From assembly GCF_024171535.1 (NCBI RefSeq), contig NZ_JALJZV010000003.1:248001-312000 (forward strand): a stretch of 64,000 nucleotides of DNA, read 5' to 3'. This DNA is from Flavobacterium sp. HSC-61S13 (GTDB taxonomy: Bacteria; Bacteroidota; Bacteroidia; Flavobacteriales; Flavobacteriaceae). A model generated the notes under the pieces. It was not told where the DNA came from. It saw only the letters and a program-made list of their open reading frames with translations, and ran no database searches. Position numbers and translations under genes: made by a program. Shown one piece after another: positions 1 through 7,274 of the stretch (its first letter is position 1; every line of letters begins with the position of its first letter).

Positions 1-1698
1 CAATCCGTAATGTCCAATATTTTCCGTGGAATAACTGGCTTTACTCATACTTCTGATGGTTAAGGTATCTACCAAATTTTGCTCTTTTTTACCTTGTACT
101 TGTGAAAGTAACGTATTTAAGGAACTCGAAATGGAGGCTTTGGATTTAAAGTTAATCGAATAGCCAAATTTTGAAATGATACCTTGAAGGTTAAATAATT
201 TGTCTTGATCGGGCTCATCGTGTATACGGTATACAAAGGTTTTTTTCTGTTTACCGACGTATTCAGATACTTTTTTATTGGCCAACAACATAAATTCTTC
301 AATCAAGTGGTTGGCATCTTTGGAAACTTTAAAATACACTCCAACCGGTTCGTCGTTTTCGTTTAAGTGAAACTTCACCTCTACTTTGTCAAATGAAATG
401 GCACCATCGCTCATTCTCTTTTGACGCATGATTTTAGCTAATTCATTCATTTTAAGTACTCCATCAACTATAGGTTGCTCAATTTCTTGTACAACACCAC
501 TTATTGAAATGTTTTCTGGAATAAATCCTTTGCCGGTTTCGATGATTTGTTGGGCCTCTTCATAAGCCATTCTCTTATCGGAATAGGTTACGGTTCTTCC
601 AAACCACTGATCGACGATCTCTGCTTTTTCATTTAATTGAAAAACAGCTGAAAACGTATATTTTTCTTCGTTTGGTCTTAAGGAACACGCAAAGTTAGAT
701 AAGACTTCGGGCAGCATCGGTACTACTCGATCTACCAAATATACCGAGGTAGCTCTTTGATAGGCTTCCGCATCTAAAATGGTTCCCTCTTGAACATAAT
801 GGGAAACGTCGGCTATGTGAACACCTATTTCGTAACGACCGTTTTCGAGTTGTCTAAACGAAAGGGCATCATCAAAATCCTTGGCATCCTTTGGATCTAT
901 AGTAAAGGTCAATACATCGCGCATATCGCGACGTTTGTCAATTTCACTTTGCTGTATACTCGTATCTATTTTTTGCGCAAAAGCTTCTACTTCAACGGGG
1001 AAATCATTCGGTAAACCGTATTCGGCCAATATAGCATGCATTTCCGTATTGTGTTCGCCTTGTTTACCCAAAACTTTAAGTATACGACCAAATGGACTGT
1101 CGGCTCGATCTGGCCAATCTTCAATATTTACTAAAACGACATCGCCGTCTTTAGCATTTCCGATTTTGTCTTTTGAAATAAAAATATCGGTATACATTTT
1201 GGCATTGGCACTTGTAACGAAAGCAAAATTCTTTTGAATCTCGATAACTCCAACAAATTCCGTTTTATGCCTTTTAATAATTTCGACAACCTCACCCTCC
1301 GGTTTTTTACCTTTACGTTTGTTGTAGATATAAACTTTTACTAAGTCTTTGTCTAAAGCTTTATTCAAGTTGTTGGTTGGAATAAAAACGTCTTCTTCCA
1401 ATTCACTGCATACGAAATAAGCCGTCTTTCTACTGGTCATGTCAATAGTTCCTTCGAAGTAATCCATCGTAGGAATGATTTGAAATTTACCCGGTTCTAT
1501 TTCTTTGATTTTTTCTTTGGATAAAAGATATTTTAATTCTTTGATTATATCATTTCTTCCTTGAGTATCAATGATATCCATTGATGCTGCTATTTGTTTG
1601 TAATTATAGGTCTTGGAAGAATTATTAGATAGTAGTTTCAGGATTTTTGCTGAAAAATCTTGAAGTTTATTTTTTTTTTGATTTATTTTTTTACGCAT
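1..1698 (-). CDS. rnr: Ribonuclease R (VacB/RNB family), 3' end beyond window
   Basis: This is a 3'-to-5' processive exoribonuclease that degrades structured RNA in the cytoplasm. The frame is open from the ATG at 1698 to base 1, giving 566 residues; the RNB domain end and C-terminal S1 domain lie outside the window. The order is a basic Lys/Asn-rich N-terminus, a winged-helix-like region (about 10-65), cold-shock-type OB folds (about 70-230), then the RNB catalytic domain. The metal-binding motif DAKDFDDAL and the downstream GVHIADVSHYV are typical of RNase R/RNase II. The start is the only ATG before the coding frame loses the family pattern, and it precedes a lysine-rich N-terminus common in Bacteroidota homologues. 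It is divergent from rpiB across a 504-bp gap. Confidence is high. Confidence 0.95.
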   Translation of the reverse strand, partial: MRKKINQKKNKLQDFSAKILKLLSNNSSKTYNYKQIAASMDIIDTQGRNDIIKELKYLLSKEKIKEIEPGKFQIIPTMDYFEGTIDMTSRKTAYFVCSELEEDVFIPTNNLNKALDKDLVKVYIYNKRKGKKPEGEVVEIIKRHKTEFVGVIEIQKNFAFVTSANAKMYTDIFISKDKIGNAKDGDVVLVNIEDWPDRADSPFGRILKVLGKQGEHNTEMHAILAEYGLPNDFPVEVEAFAQKIDTSIQQSEIDKRRDMRDVLTFTIDPKDAKDFDDALSFRQLENGRYEIGVHIADVSHYVQEGTILDAEAYQRATSVYLVDRVVPMLPEVLSNFACSLRPNEEKYTFSAVFQLNEKAEIVDQWFGRTVTYSDKRMAYEEAQQIIETGKGFIPENISISGVVQEIEQPIVDGVLKMNELAKIMRQKRMSDGAISFDKVEVKFHLNENDEPVGVYFKVSKDANHLIEEFMLLANKKVSEYVGKQKKTFVYRIHDEPDQDKLFNLQGIISKFGYSINFKSKASISSSLNTLLSQVQGKKEQNLVDTLTIRSMSKASYSTENIGHYGL

Positions 1699-2202
1699 TA
1701 TAATCTTGTTTTTAGATTAAGTTCTAAACTATTTTTTAACGAAATTTCACTTAACTGGTTTAAATGTACAAAATAGTAGGAGAAGAGATTTTGTATTTTA
1801 AAAAATTAAATAAAATATAACGTTTATAATTATTTCTTTGTTGGTGAAGGATTAATTTAAGACTTTTTTAATCAGAAGGTTAAGATATCAAGTCCATGTA
1901 ATTAGAAACTATTACAATTATTTATGAAGTAAATTATAGTACAAATATAATACTTTTCTGGTAAAAATATAAATAAAGCCTTTTTTGGATAAGCCTTGGC
2001 TAAAAGAAACTGGATTTATCTAATAGCGAATCCGCATTGGGGTTGTTGTTTGACAAATTCATATTTTTGGGTTGTCCGTGCAGTGAGTATCGGTAAATAT
2101 TTGTAGGAAACAGTTTAAAAATCCTAAACTTAGTTCGGGCTGTTTTTTTATTTTTCATACTTTGTCATACCTTTGTCAAGTAATAACCGATAAAAGCAAA
2201 TT
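1699..2202. other. AT-rich intergenic region between rnr and rpiB
   Basis: No credible ORF or tRNA is visible in this 504-bp divergent spacer. It holds a TATTTTTG box at 2062-2069 with a TTG 16 nt upstream (2043-2045), a small hairpin (AGTTTA/TAAACT, 2113-2131) and a T-rich run at 2142-2155. These could bound a short transcript of about 80 nt, but this is only suggestive. The rest is AT-rich with nothing I can name. Confidence 0.4.
2168..2175 (+). promoter_or_regulatory. Candidate -7 box for rpiB
   Basis: TACCTTTG matches the Bacteroidota -7 consensus TAnnTTTG and lies 27 nt before the rpiB ATG. The region 19-23 nt upstream is a T-run without a clear TTG, so the -33 element is weak. Confidence 0.45.
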
Positions 2203-2631
2203 ATGAAACTATCCATTGGTAACGACCATGCAGGTCCAGCATATAAAAAGGCGATCGTTCAATTTTTAGAAGATCAAGGTCATGAGGTAACCAATTATGG
2301 AACCGATGATTTTGCCTCTGTGGATTATCCAGACTTTGGTCATCAAGTAGCCGCAGATGTTGAATTGAAAAAAGCGGATTTCGGAATTTTGATTTGTGGA
2401 AGCGGTAACGGTATTGCAATGACAGCAAACAAACATCAGGGTGTGCGTTGTGCGTTGTGTTGGACAAAAGAGATAGCTTCTCTATCGCGTCAGCATAACA
2501 ACGCCAATATTATTAGTATTCCAGCGCGTTTTACTTCTATAGAACAGGCCGTAGAAATGGTAAAAACCTTTTTAGAAACCGCTTTTGAAGGGGGTAGACA
2601 TGCTACTAGAGTAGATAAAATAAGTTGTTAG
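2203..2631 (+). CDS. rpiB: Ribose-5-phosphate isomerase B
   Basis: It interconverts ribose 5-phosphate and ribulose 5-phosphate in the pentose phosphate pathway (cytosol). The protein is 142 residues, the usual RpiB/LacAB length. The N-terminal GNDHAG motif and the glycine-rich CGSGNGIAMTANK segment (about 66-78) with its catalytic cysteine are characteristic, and the HNNANIISIPAR block follows as in the family. The ATG at 2203 gives the standard N-terminus. The gene stands alone and ends before a hairpin terminator shared with the convergent DUF1294 gene. Confidence 0.95.
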   Translation: MKLSIGNDHAGPAYKKAIVQFLEDQGHEVTNYGTDDFASVDYPDFGHQVAADVELKKADFGILICGSGNGIAMTANKHQGVRCALCWTKEIASLSRQHNNANIISIPARFTSIEQAVEMVKTFLETAFEGGRHATRVDKISC

Positions 2632-2698
2632 ATAAAGATATTTTCAACGATGAATTTAGGCTTTTAAAAACCTTCTAATTCATTGGTATACCAGAAAC

Positions 2699-2723
2699 AG
2701 CCGTCTATTTGATGGCTTTTTTT
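2699..2723. terminator. Bidirectional intrinsic terminator, rpiB / DUF1294
   Basis: The stem AGCCGTC/GATGGCT (2699-2705 and 2711-2717, one G-T wobble) has a 5-nt loop and runs into seven T residues. It serves rpiB on the + strand and overlaps the stop codon of the minus-strand gene that begins at 2985. Confidence 0.7.
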
Positions 2724-2985
2724 ATCTTCTGAATACAAAGACCAACAACAGCAGTTGCACGATAATAATCGCGTAAAATTGCATTTTAAAAGAGGATTTG
2801 GATGTCTTATGTCTCAATTTATTCATCGCAACCCACCCACCGAAAGAACCGCCAATAAAACACAACATCAACAAGTTTTTTTCGGGCACTCTCCTACCCT
2901 TTTTCTGAGCTTTCTCTTTGTCATAAGCAAATAAAGCGAAAGCGAGATAATTGACCACTAAAAGGTAAAAAAATAAATATTTCAT
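2722..2985 (-). CDS. DUF1294 family small membrane protein
   Basis: This 87-residue protein has two hydrophobic segments (about 1-20 and 68-85) separated by a basic patch (DKEKAQKKGRRVPE) and a GGSFGGWVAMNKLRHKT motif. The arrangement AYDK...RRVPE...GGSxG...RHKT is the DUF1294 signature, also found fused to cold-shock domains elsewhere. It probably sits in the inner membrane; its biochemical role is unknown. It is convergent with rpiB and divergent from tex. Confidence 0.85.
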   Translation of the reverse strand: MKYLFFYLLVVNYLAFALFAYDKEKAQKKGRRVPEKNLLMLCFIGGSFGGWVAMNKLRHKTSKSSFKMQFYAIIIVQLLLLVFVFRR

Positions 2986-3130
2986 GGGATAATATGGGTC
3001 TACAGTAGCACGCTGTGCGTTACAGTATATGAAAATTACTCAGCAATTGTCTTTTTTAATCTAAAATTTCTTGATCGGTAAAATTAACAACAAAAAGATT
3101 AGGAGCCGAAATTAGTTTGGAATTTCTATA

Positions 3131-3152
3131 ATTCAAGGACATGTCCTTGAAT
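3131..3152. promoter_or_regulatory. Perfect 22-bp palindrome upstream of tex
   Basis: Bases 3131-3152 are self-complementary without any loop (half-site ATTCAAGGACA). The site lies in the divergent spacer between the DUF1294 gene (start 2985) and tex (start 3248). A loopless dyad suits a dimeric protein-binding site better than an RNA hairpin. No adjacent regulator gene is present, so the binding protein is unknown. Confidence 0.5.
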
Positions 3153-3247
3153 GAAGTGACTTAAAAAAGGCGTCAATCCGATGTAATAAGGGTTTCAATA
3201 TTGCGTCAAAGGTAGTATTTTAGCCTTTCTAATTTAGCATAATACTT

Positions 3248-5377
3248 ATGACTGCTCTTGAATTTATACAACAGGCTGTTGATACGACCCCTAAAAATAT
3301 TCAAAATACGCTTTCTCTATTAGGAGAAGATTGTACTATTCCATTTATCGCTAGATACCGTAAGGATCAAACGGGGAATCTGGATGAAGTGTATATTGAA
3401 AAAATTGCAAAATACCATGAATTGTATCTCCAAATTGTAAAGAGAAAGGAGTCGATATTAAGTACAATTGAAGCTCAAGGTGCTTTGACAGAGGAACTGT
3501 CTAAAAAAATCAAGGCAAGTTTTGATTTGATAGATTTAGAAGATTTGTATTTGCCGTATAAAAAGAAGCGAAAAACAAGAGCAGATGTTGCTCGTGAGCA
3601 GGGCTTAGAACCTTTGGCCAAGCAAATCATGGCTCAGAATGCTAACGATCTAGCTGTTGTAGCAACGCGTTTTATCAATGGAAAGATCACGACTTCGGAA
3701 GAGGCTTTTCAAGGTGCTCGAGATATTATTGCAGAATGGATCAATGAGAATATGTATATACGAAAGAGTCTAAGAAGGCAATTTCAAACCAAATCGACTT
3801 TAGATACCAAAGTGATAAAGTCACAGAAAGACGAGGAAAAGGCACAAAAATTCGAACAATATTTCGAATGGTCAGAGCCCTTATATAAAATACCTTCCCA
3901 TCGTCTTTTAGCGATATGTAGAGCTGTAAATGAAGGGTTTATCAAATTAAATGTACAGGTAGATAAGGAAGAATTGATCTCGATGATGGAGCATCATCTG
4001 ATCAAACATAATACGGAGAGTACTGAGCATTTAAAGAAAGCGGTTGCAGATAGTTATAAAAGATTATTGGAACCCGCTTTATCCAATGAAGTACTACAAG
4101 AGGCAAAACTCAAAGCGGATCTCAATTCGATCGGTGTTTTTGCGGACAATTTATCTCAATTACTGTTAGCACCTCCATTAGGAGAAAAAAGAATCTTGGC
4201 TATAGATCCCGGTTATAAATCGGGTTGTAAAGTTGTGTGTTTGGATGAAAATGGCAATCTCTTGTACAACGAGACCATTTTTCCTCATCCCCCACAAAAA
4301 GATGCGGCTATGGGAATGAAAAAGATCAGATCGATGGTTAATTCCTATAAAATTGAGGCCATTTCTATTGGTAATGGAACGGCATCTCGAGAGACGGAAT
4401 TTTTTATTAAAAAAATAGCTTTTGACAAACCCGTACAAGTATTTATTGTCAGCGAAGCCGGTGCATCGGTTTACTCTGCTTCTAAAATTGCTAGAGAGGA
4501 GTTTTCCAATTATGATGTTACGGTTCGTGGAGCTGTTTCGATCGGTAGACGCTTGTCGGATCCGTTGGCAGAATTGGTTAAAATTGATCCCAAATCGATT
4601 GGTGTCGGACAGTATCAACACGATGTAGATCAGACTTTGCTCAAGACGGAATTAGACACCGTGGTAATGCGTTGTGTAAATTCAGTTGGAATTAATTTGA
4701 ATACAGCTAGTAAATCCCTTTTGAGTTACGTGTCGGGAATCGGTGAGAAATTAGCCGAGAATATCGTTAGTTATCGTGCTGAAAATGGAGCATTTACCGA
4801 TAGAAAACAACTTAAAAAGGTGCCCCGTTTCGGTGAAAAAGCCTATCAACAAGCCGTTGCTTTTGTACGTATTCAACAGGCGAAAAATCCTTTAGACAAT
4901 TCGGCTGTACATCCTGAATCCTATAAACTAGTAGAACGTATGGCAAAGGATTTGGGTATTTCAGTGCAAGAATTGATCTCCAATAAGACCGCTATTCAAA
5001 AGATAAATTTGGACAACTATATTACGGATACAATCGGGAAATTTTCGTTGGAAGATATTTTAAAAGAATTGGAAAAACCGGGTCTGGATCCTCGTAAGGC
5101 CGCCAAGGTTTTTGAATTTGATCCAACGGTTTTTTCTATAAACGATTTAAGCGTTGGTAAAATTGTTCCGGGTATTGTCAACAATATTACCAATTTTGGT
5201 TGTTTCGTCGATCTGGGAATTAAAGAAAGTGGTTTGGTTCATATATCACAATTAAAGGCTGGTTTTGTTTCCGATGTCAATGAAGTAGTTAAACTCCATC
5301 AGCATGTTGAAGTGCGAGTGGTCGAGATTGATGTGTTGAAAAAACGGATTCAACTGTCGATGATTTTGGAGGGATAA
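3248..5377 (+). CDS. tex: Tex family RNA-binding transcription accessory protein
   Basis: Tex is a cytosolic nucleic-acid-binding protein related to eukaryotic Spt6, implicated in transcription and RNA metabolism. At 709 residues it has the full family length. Visible domains are an N-terminal helical Tex_N region (about 1-190), a YqgF/RNase H-like domain starting at RILAIDPGYKSG (about 316), a helix-hairpin-helix pair (about 480-545, VSGIGEKLAENIV) and a C-terminal S1 domain (about 636-705, FGCFVDLGIKESGLVHIS). The gene appears monocistronic. A 22-bp palindrome lies about 100 bp upstream of the ATG. The start gives the normal N-terminus of the family. Confidence 0.95.
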   Translation: MTALEFIQQAVDTTPKNIQNTLSLLGEDCTIPFIARYRKDQTGNLDEVYIEKIAKYHELYLQIVKRKESILSTIEAQGALTEELSKKIKASFDLIDLEDLYLPYKKKRKTRADVAREQGLEPLAKQIMAQNANDLAVVATRFINGKITTSEEAFQGARDIIAEWINENMYIRKSLRRQFQTKSTLDTKVIKSQKDEEKAQKFEQYFEWSEPLYKIPSHRLLAICRAVNEGFIKLNVQVDKEELISMMEHHLIKHNTESTEHLKKAVADSYKRLLEPALSNEVLQEAKLKADLNSIGVFADNLSQLLLAPPLGEKRILAIDPGYKSGCKVVCLDENGNLLYNETIFPHPPQKDAAMGMKKIRSMVNSYKIEAISIGNGTASRETEFFIKKIAFDKPVQVFIVSEAGASVYSASKIAREEFSNYDVTVRGAVSIGRRLSDPLAELVKIDPKSIGVGQYQHDVDQTLLKTELDTVVMRCVNSVGINLNTASKSLLSYVSGIGEKLAENIVSYRAENGAFTDRKQLKKVPRFGEKAYQQAVAFVRIQQAKNPLDNSAVHPESYKLVERMAKDLGISVQELISNKTAIQKINLDNYITDTIGKFSLEDILKELEKPGLDPRKAAKVFEFDPTVFSINDLSVGKIVPGIVNNITNFGCFVDLGIKESGLVHISQLKAGFVSDVNEVVKLHQHVEVRVVEIDVLKKRIQLSMILEG

Positions 5378-5451
5378 ACCAATTTATGCTGTAAAATTCC
5401 ACACTTTTGGCAGAATTTTATTGGGAATTCCCCAATTCCCCAAAACAACCG

Positions 5452-5476
5452 AAGAGCTATTTATGGCTCTTTGTTT
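5452..5476 (+). terminator. Possible terminator after tex
   Basis: A 6-bp stem AAGAGC/GCTCTT (5452-5457 and 5466-5471) has an 8-nt loop and is followed by a short T-rich tail broken by G. This is weak but correctly placed 75 bp after the tex stop. Confidence 0.4.
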
Positions 5477-5620
5477 GTTTAAACTGTTGATTATTATTGT
5501 GTTATTTCTTTTTTTTAAAACTCCTACTCTATTGATTCCTTTTTGGACTCCTTTTTGCAGCTTTATTTTATGTAGAATAACGACTCTTAAAAAATGGAGT
5601 TCGCAAAAAATAGCCAAACT

Positions 5621-5854
5621 ATGAAAAGTGTTCTATTATTGGTCCTGTTTTTTACGGTGAATTGGGGTTTTGCACAAAAGCCTCCAACTACTCCAAGTGA
5701 GCCTCAGGACACGACAAAACAGTGTGAAACTCCGGTTAAAATCACTCCACAACAGATGGAGATTGAACCGGTAAAGAAAGAAAAAACTCCGAAAGCGGAA
5801 GTTATTAAAAAAGAAATTCCTTCTAAAGGTCCAAAAAAGGAACCCCTTAAATAG
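5621..5854 (+). CDS. Small secreted Lys/Pro-rich protein of unknown function
   Basis: The ATG at 5621 gives 77 residues with a clear signal peptide (MKSVLLLVLFFTVNWGFAQ, likely cleaved after Ala-Gln). The mature part is short, rich in Lys, Pro, Glu and Thr, has one cysteine, and looks unfolded. I do not recognise a family. An in-frame start 27 nt upstream would put charged residues in front of the hydrophobic stretch and spoil the signal peptide, so I chose the later one. A strong hairpin terminator follows, supporting a real transcript. Confidence 0.6.
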   Translation: MKSVLLLVLFFTVNWGFAQKPPTTPSEPQDTTKQCETPVKITPQQMEIEPVKKEKTPKAEVIKKEIPSKGPKKEPLK

Positions 5855-5898
5855 AAGTCAAAAATAGAGTAGTGTTTTTTATTATGTTTTATGTGAGG

Positions 5899-5934
5899 AA
5901 AAATACCTGTTTGTTACAAACAGGTATTTTTTTG
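5899..5934 (+). terminator. Strong intrinsic terminator after the small secreted protein gene
   Basis: A 15-bp perfect stem (5899-5913 with 5917-5931) has a TTA loop, an A-tract on the left and a T-tract on the right, so it could act in both directions. Confidence 0.85.
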
Positions 5935-5935
5935 T

Positions 5936-5965
5936 AAAAAAAATGCACCACATAAATTGGTGCAT
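5936..5965 (-). terminator. Intrinsic terminator for tatA
   Basis: The stem ATGCACCA/TGGTGCAT (5943-5950 and 5958-5965) is followed, on the minus strand, by eight T residues (A-tract 5936-5943 on the plus strand). It lies 26 bp beyond the tatA stop. Confidence 0.8.
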
Positions 5966-5990
5966 ATATAAAGTATTGAAAAACAGTTTT

Positions 5991-6206
5991 TTATTCTGTT
6001 TTAGATTTGTCTTCTGTGGAAGGATCTTTTTTAGAAGTTGATTTGTCATCTTCTTTTGTGGCATCTTTAAACTCTTTGATACCAGAACCAAGACCTTTCA
6101 TTAATTCCGGAATTTTCTTACCACCAAACATCAATAAAACGATGGCAACAATTAAAATAATTTGCCACGGTCCAACTAATCCTAGAAACACTGATAATGA
6201 ATACAT
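5991..6206 (-). CDS. tatA: Sec-independent protein translocase subunit TatA/TatE
   Basis: TatA forms the pore-like part of the twin-arginine pathway that exports folded proteins. The 71-residue protein has a short N-terminal transmembrane helix ([14 protein letters not shown]), the hinge [13 protein letters not shown] and an amphipathic helix ([12 protein letters not shown]), then a charged disordered tail. An earlier in-frame non-ATG start would add ten unusual residues, so the ATG at 6206 is preferred. tatC is not nearby. It is divergent from the LytM-like gene, with a spacer of about 190 bp. Confidence 0.92.
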   Translation of the reverse strand: MYSLSVFLGLVGPWQIILIVAIVLLMFGGKKIPELMKGLGSGIKEFKDATKEDDKSTSKKDPSTEDKSKTE

Positions 6207-6367
6207 AATATAATTTATTTTCAATAGATAAAGCAAAGATATAATAAAATAAACGATATCAGTTCAATAGAAATGAATTATTTAACTTCGAGATAAAAAC
6301 ATTAACAGTCACCAACTTGGGGATGTGAATAAAAGCCTAATTGAATTTCAAACTTTGGTTTAATTGT

Positions 6368-6375
6368 TATATTTG
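6368..6375 (+). promoter_or_regulatory. Candidate -7 box for the LytM-like gene
   Basis: TATATTTG fits TAnnTTTG, 20 nt before the ATG at 6396. A TTG at 6341-6343 lies 24 nt upstream, slightly beyond the usual spacing. Confidence 0.5.
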
Positions 6376-6395
6376 TAGAGAAAAACTTTGAAGTT

Positions 6396-7268
6396 ATGTC
6401 TAAGAAAGGACTGAAACGCCAACATTTAAAGAAAAGGTTTCTCAATAAAAATCGAATAGTGCTTTTTAATGAAAACACTTTCGAAGAGATCTTTTCGATG
6501 AAGATTAACCTAATCAACGTAATAGGGGCGAGTTTTTCGATGTTTTTATTTTTGATCATATCGACTACTTTACTGATCGTTTTCACACCATTGAAAGAAT
6601 TAATTCCCGGTTATTCTTCGTCAGAATTGAAGAGAAAAGCCATAGAGTTGACCTTAAAAACAGATTCTTTAGAACAGCTGGCTATTCGAAATGACGCTTA
6701 TATTCAATCCGTGAAAAAAGTTTTAAAAGGGGAGGTAGACGCCGTTAAAATCAACATTGATTCGTTAACAAAAATTGAGACGGCACTTTTGGAAAGCAGT
6801 GATTTAAAGGTCAGTGAGCAGGATTTAAAACTCAGAGAGTTGGTATTACAGGAAGATAAATACAATGTATTTCAGGAAGCAAAACCCAAAGTAGCTACGG
6901 TTTTATTTCCTCCAGTAAAAGGAACTCTGGTCAAGAAATACGATCCCAAGCAAAAATATTATGCTGTTTCTATTGCGGTGCCCAACAATACACCGATTAA
7001 AGCTATATCAGCGGGAACCGTGTTATTTGCTGAATGGACACCCCAGAGCGGTTATATCATTATTATACGTCACGCAGAAGGCCTTGTTTCCGTGTATAAA
7101 CACGCAGCATCGTTAACCAAAAACCAAGGAGATTCGGTTAAAAGTGGTGAAGCGATTGGTCTTGCTGGAGGAGGAAGTAGTAATGCTACCGCCTCAAATA
7201 ATTTACATTTTGAATTGTGGAAAGACAGTTATGCGATTGATCCAACCATGTTTATTGATTTTGATTAA
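6396..7268 (+). CDS. Membrane-anchored LytM/M23-like protein, catalytically degenerate
   Basis: The 290-residue protein has a basic cytoplasmic N-terminus, one transmembrane helix (about 38-65), a helical, probably coiled-coil stretch (about 70-160) and a C-terminal LytM/M23 fold (about 170-290). M23 endopeptidases cut peptidoglycan cross-bridges with a zinc site made from HxxxD and HxH. Here the first motif aligns as Tyr188...Ser192 and the HxH first His is Asn269; only His271 and the inner His236 remain. It therefore probably does not hydrolyse peptidoglycan and may act like EnvC/NlpD-type regulators of amidases. It is probably co-transcribed with the GH3 gene 6 bp downstream. The fold assignment is confident; the regulatory role is inference. 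Confidence 0.85.
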   Translation: MSKKGLKRQHLKKRFLNKNRIVLFNENTFEEIFSMKINLINVIGASFSMFLFLIISTTLLIVFTPLKELIPGYSSSELKRKAIELTLKTDSLEQLAIRNDAYIQSVKKVLKGEVDAVKINIDSLTKIETALLESSDLKVSEQDLKLRELVLQEDKYNVFQEAKPKVATVLFPPVKGTLVKKYDPKQKYYAVSIAVPNNTPIKAISAGTVLFAEWTPQSGYIIIIRHAEGLVSVYKHAASLTKNQGDSVKSGEAIGLAGGGSSNATASNNLHFELWKDSYAIDPTMFIDFD

Positions 7269-7274
7269 AAAGAT

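Noticed and set aside
790..1237. Two plus-strand ORFs inside rnr
   Set aside because: They run antisense to a strongly supported RNase R frame and lack any family pattern.
5384..5617. Minus-strand ORF in the tex to secreted-protein gap
   Set aside because: It overlaps the hairpin region and has no recognisable motif; a plus-strand frame across the same DNA is equally weak.
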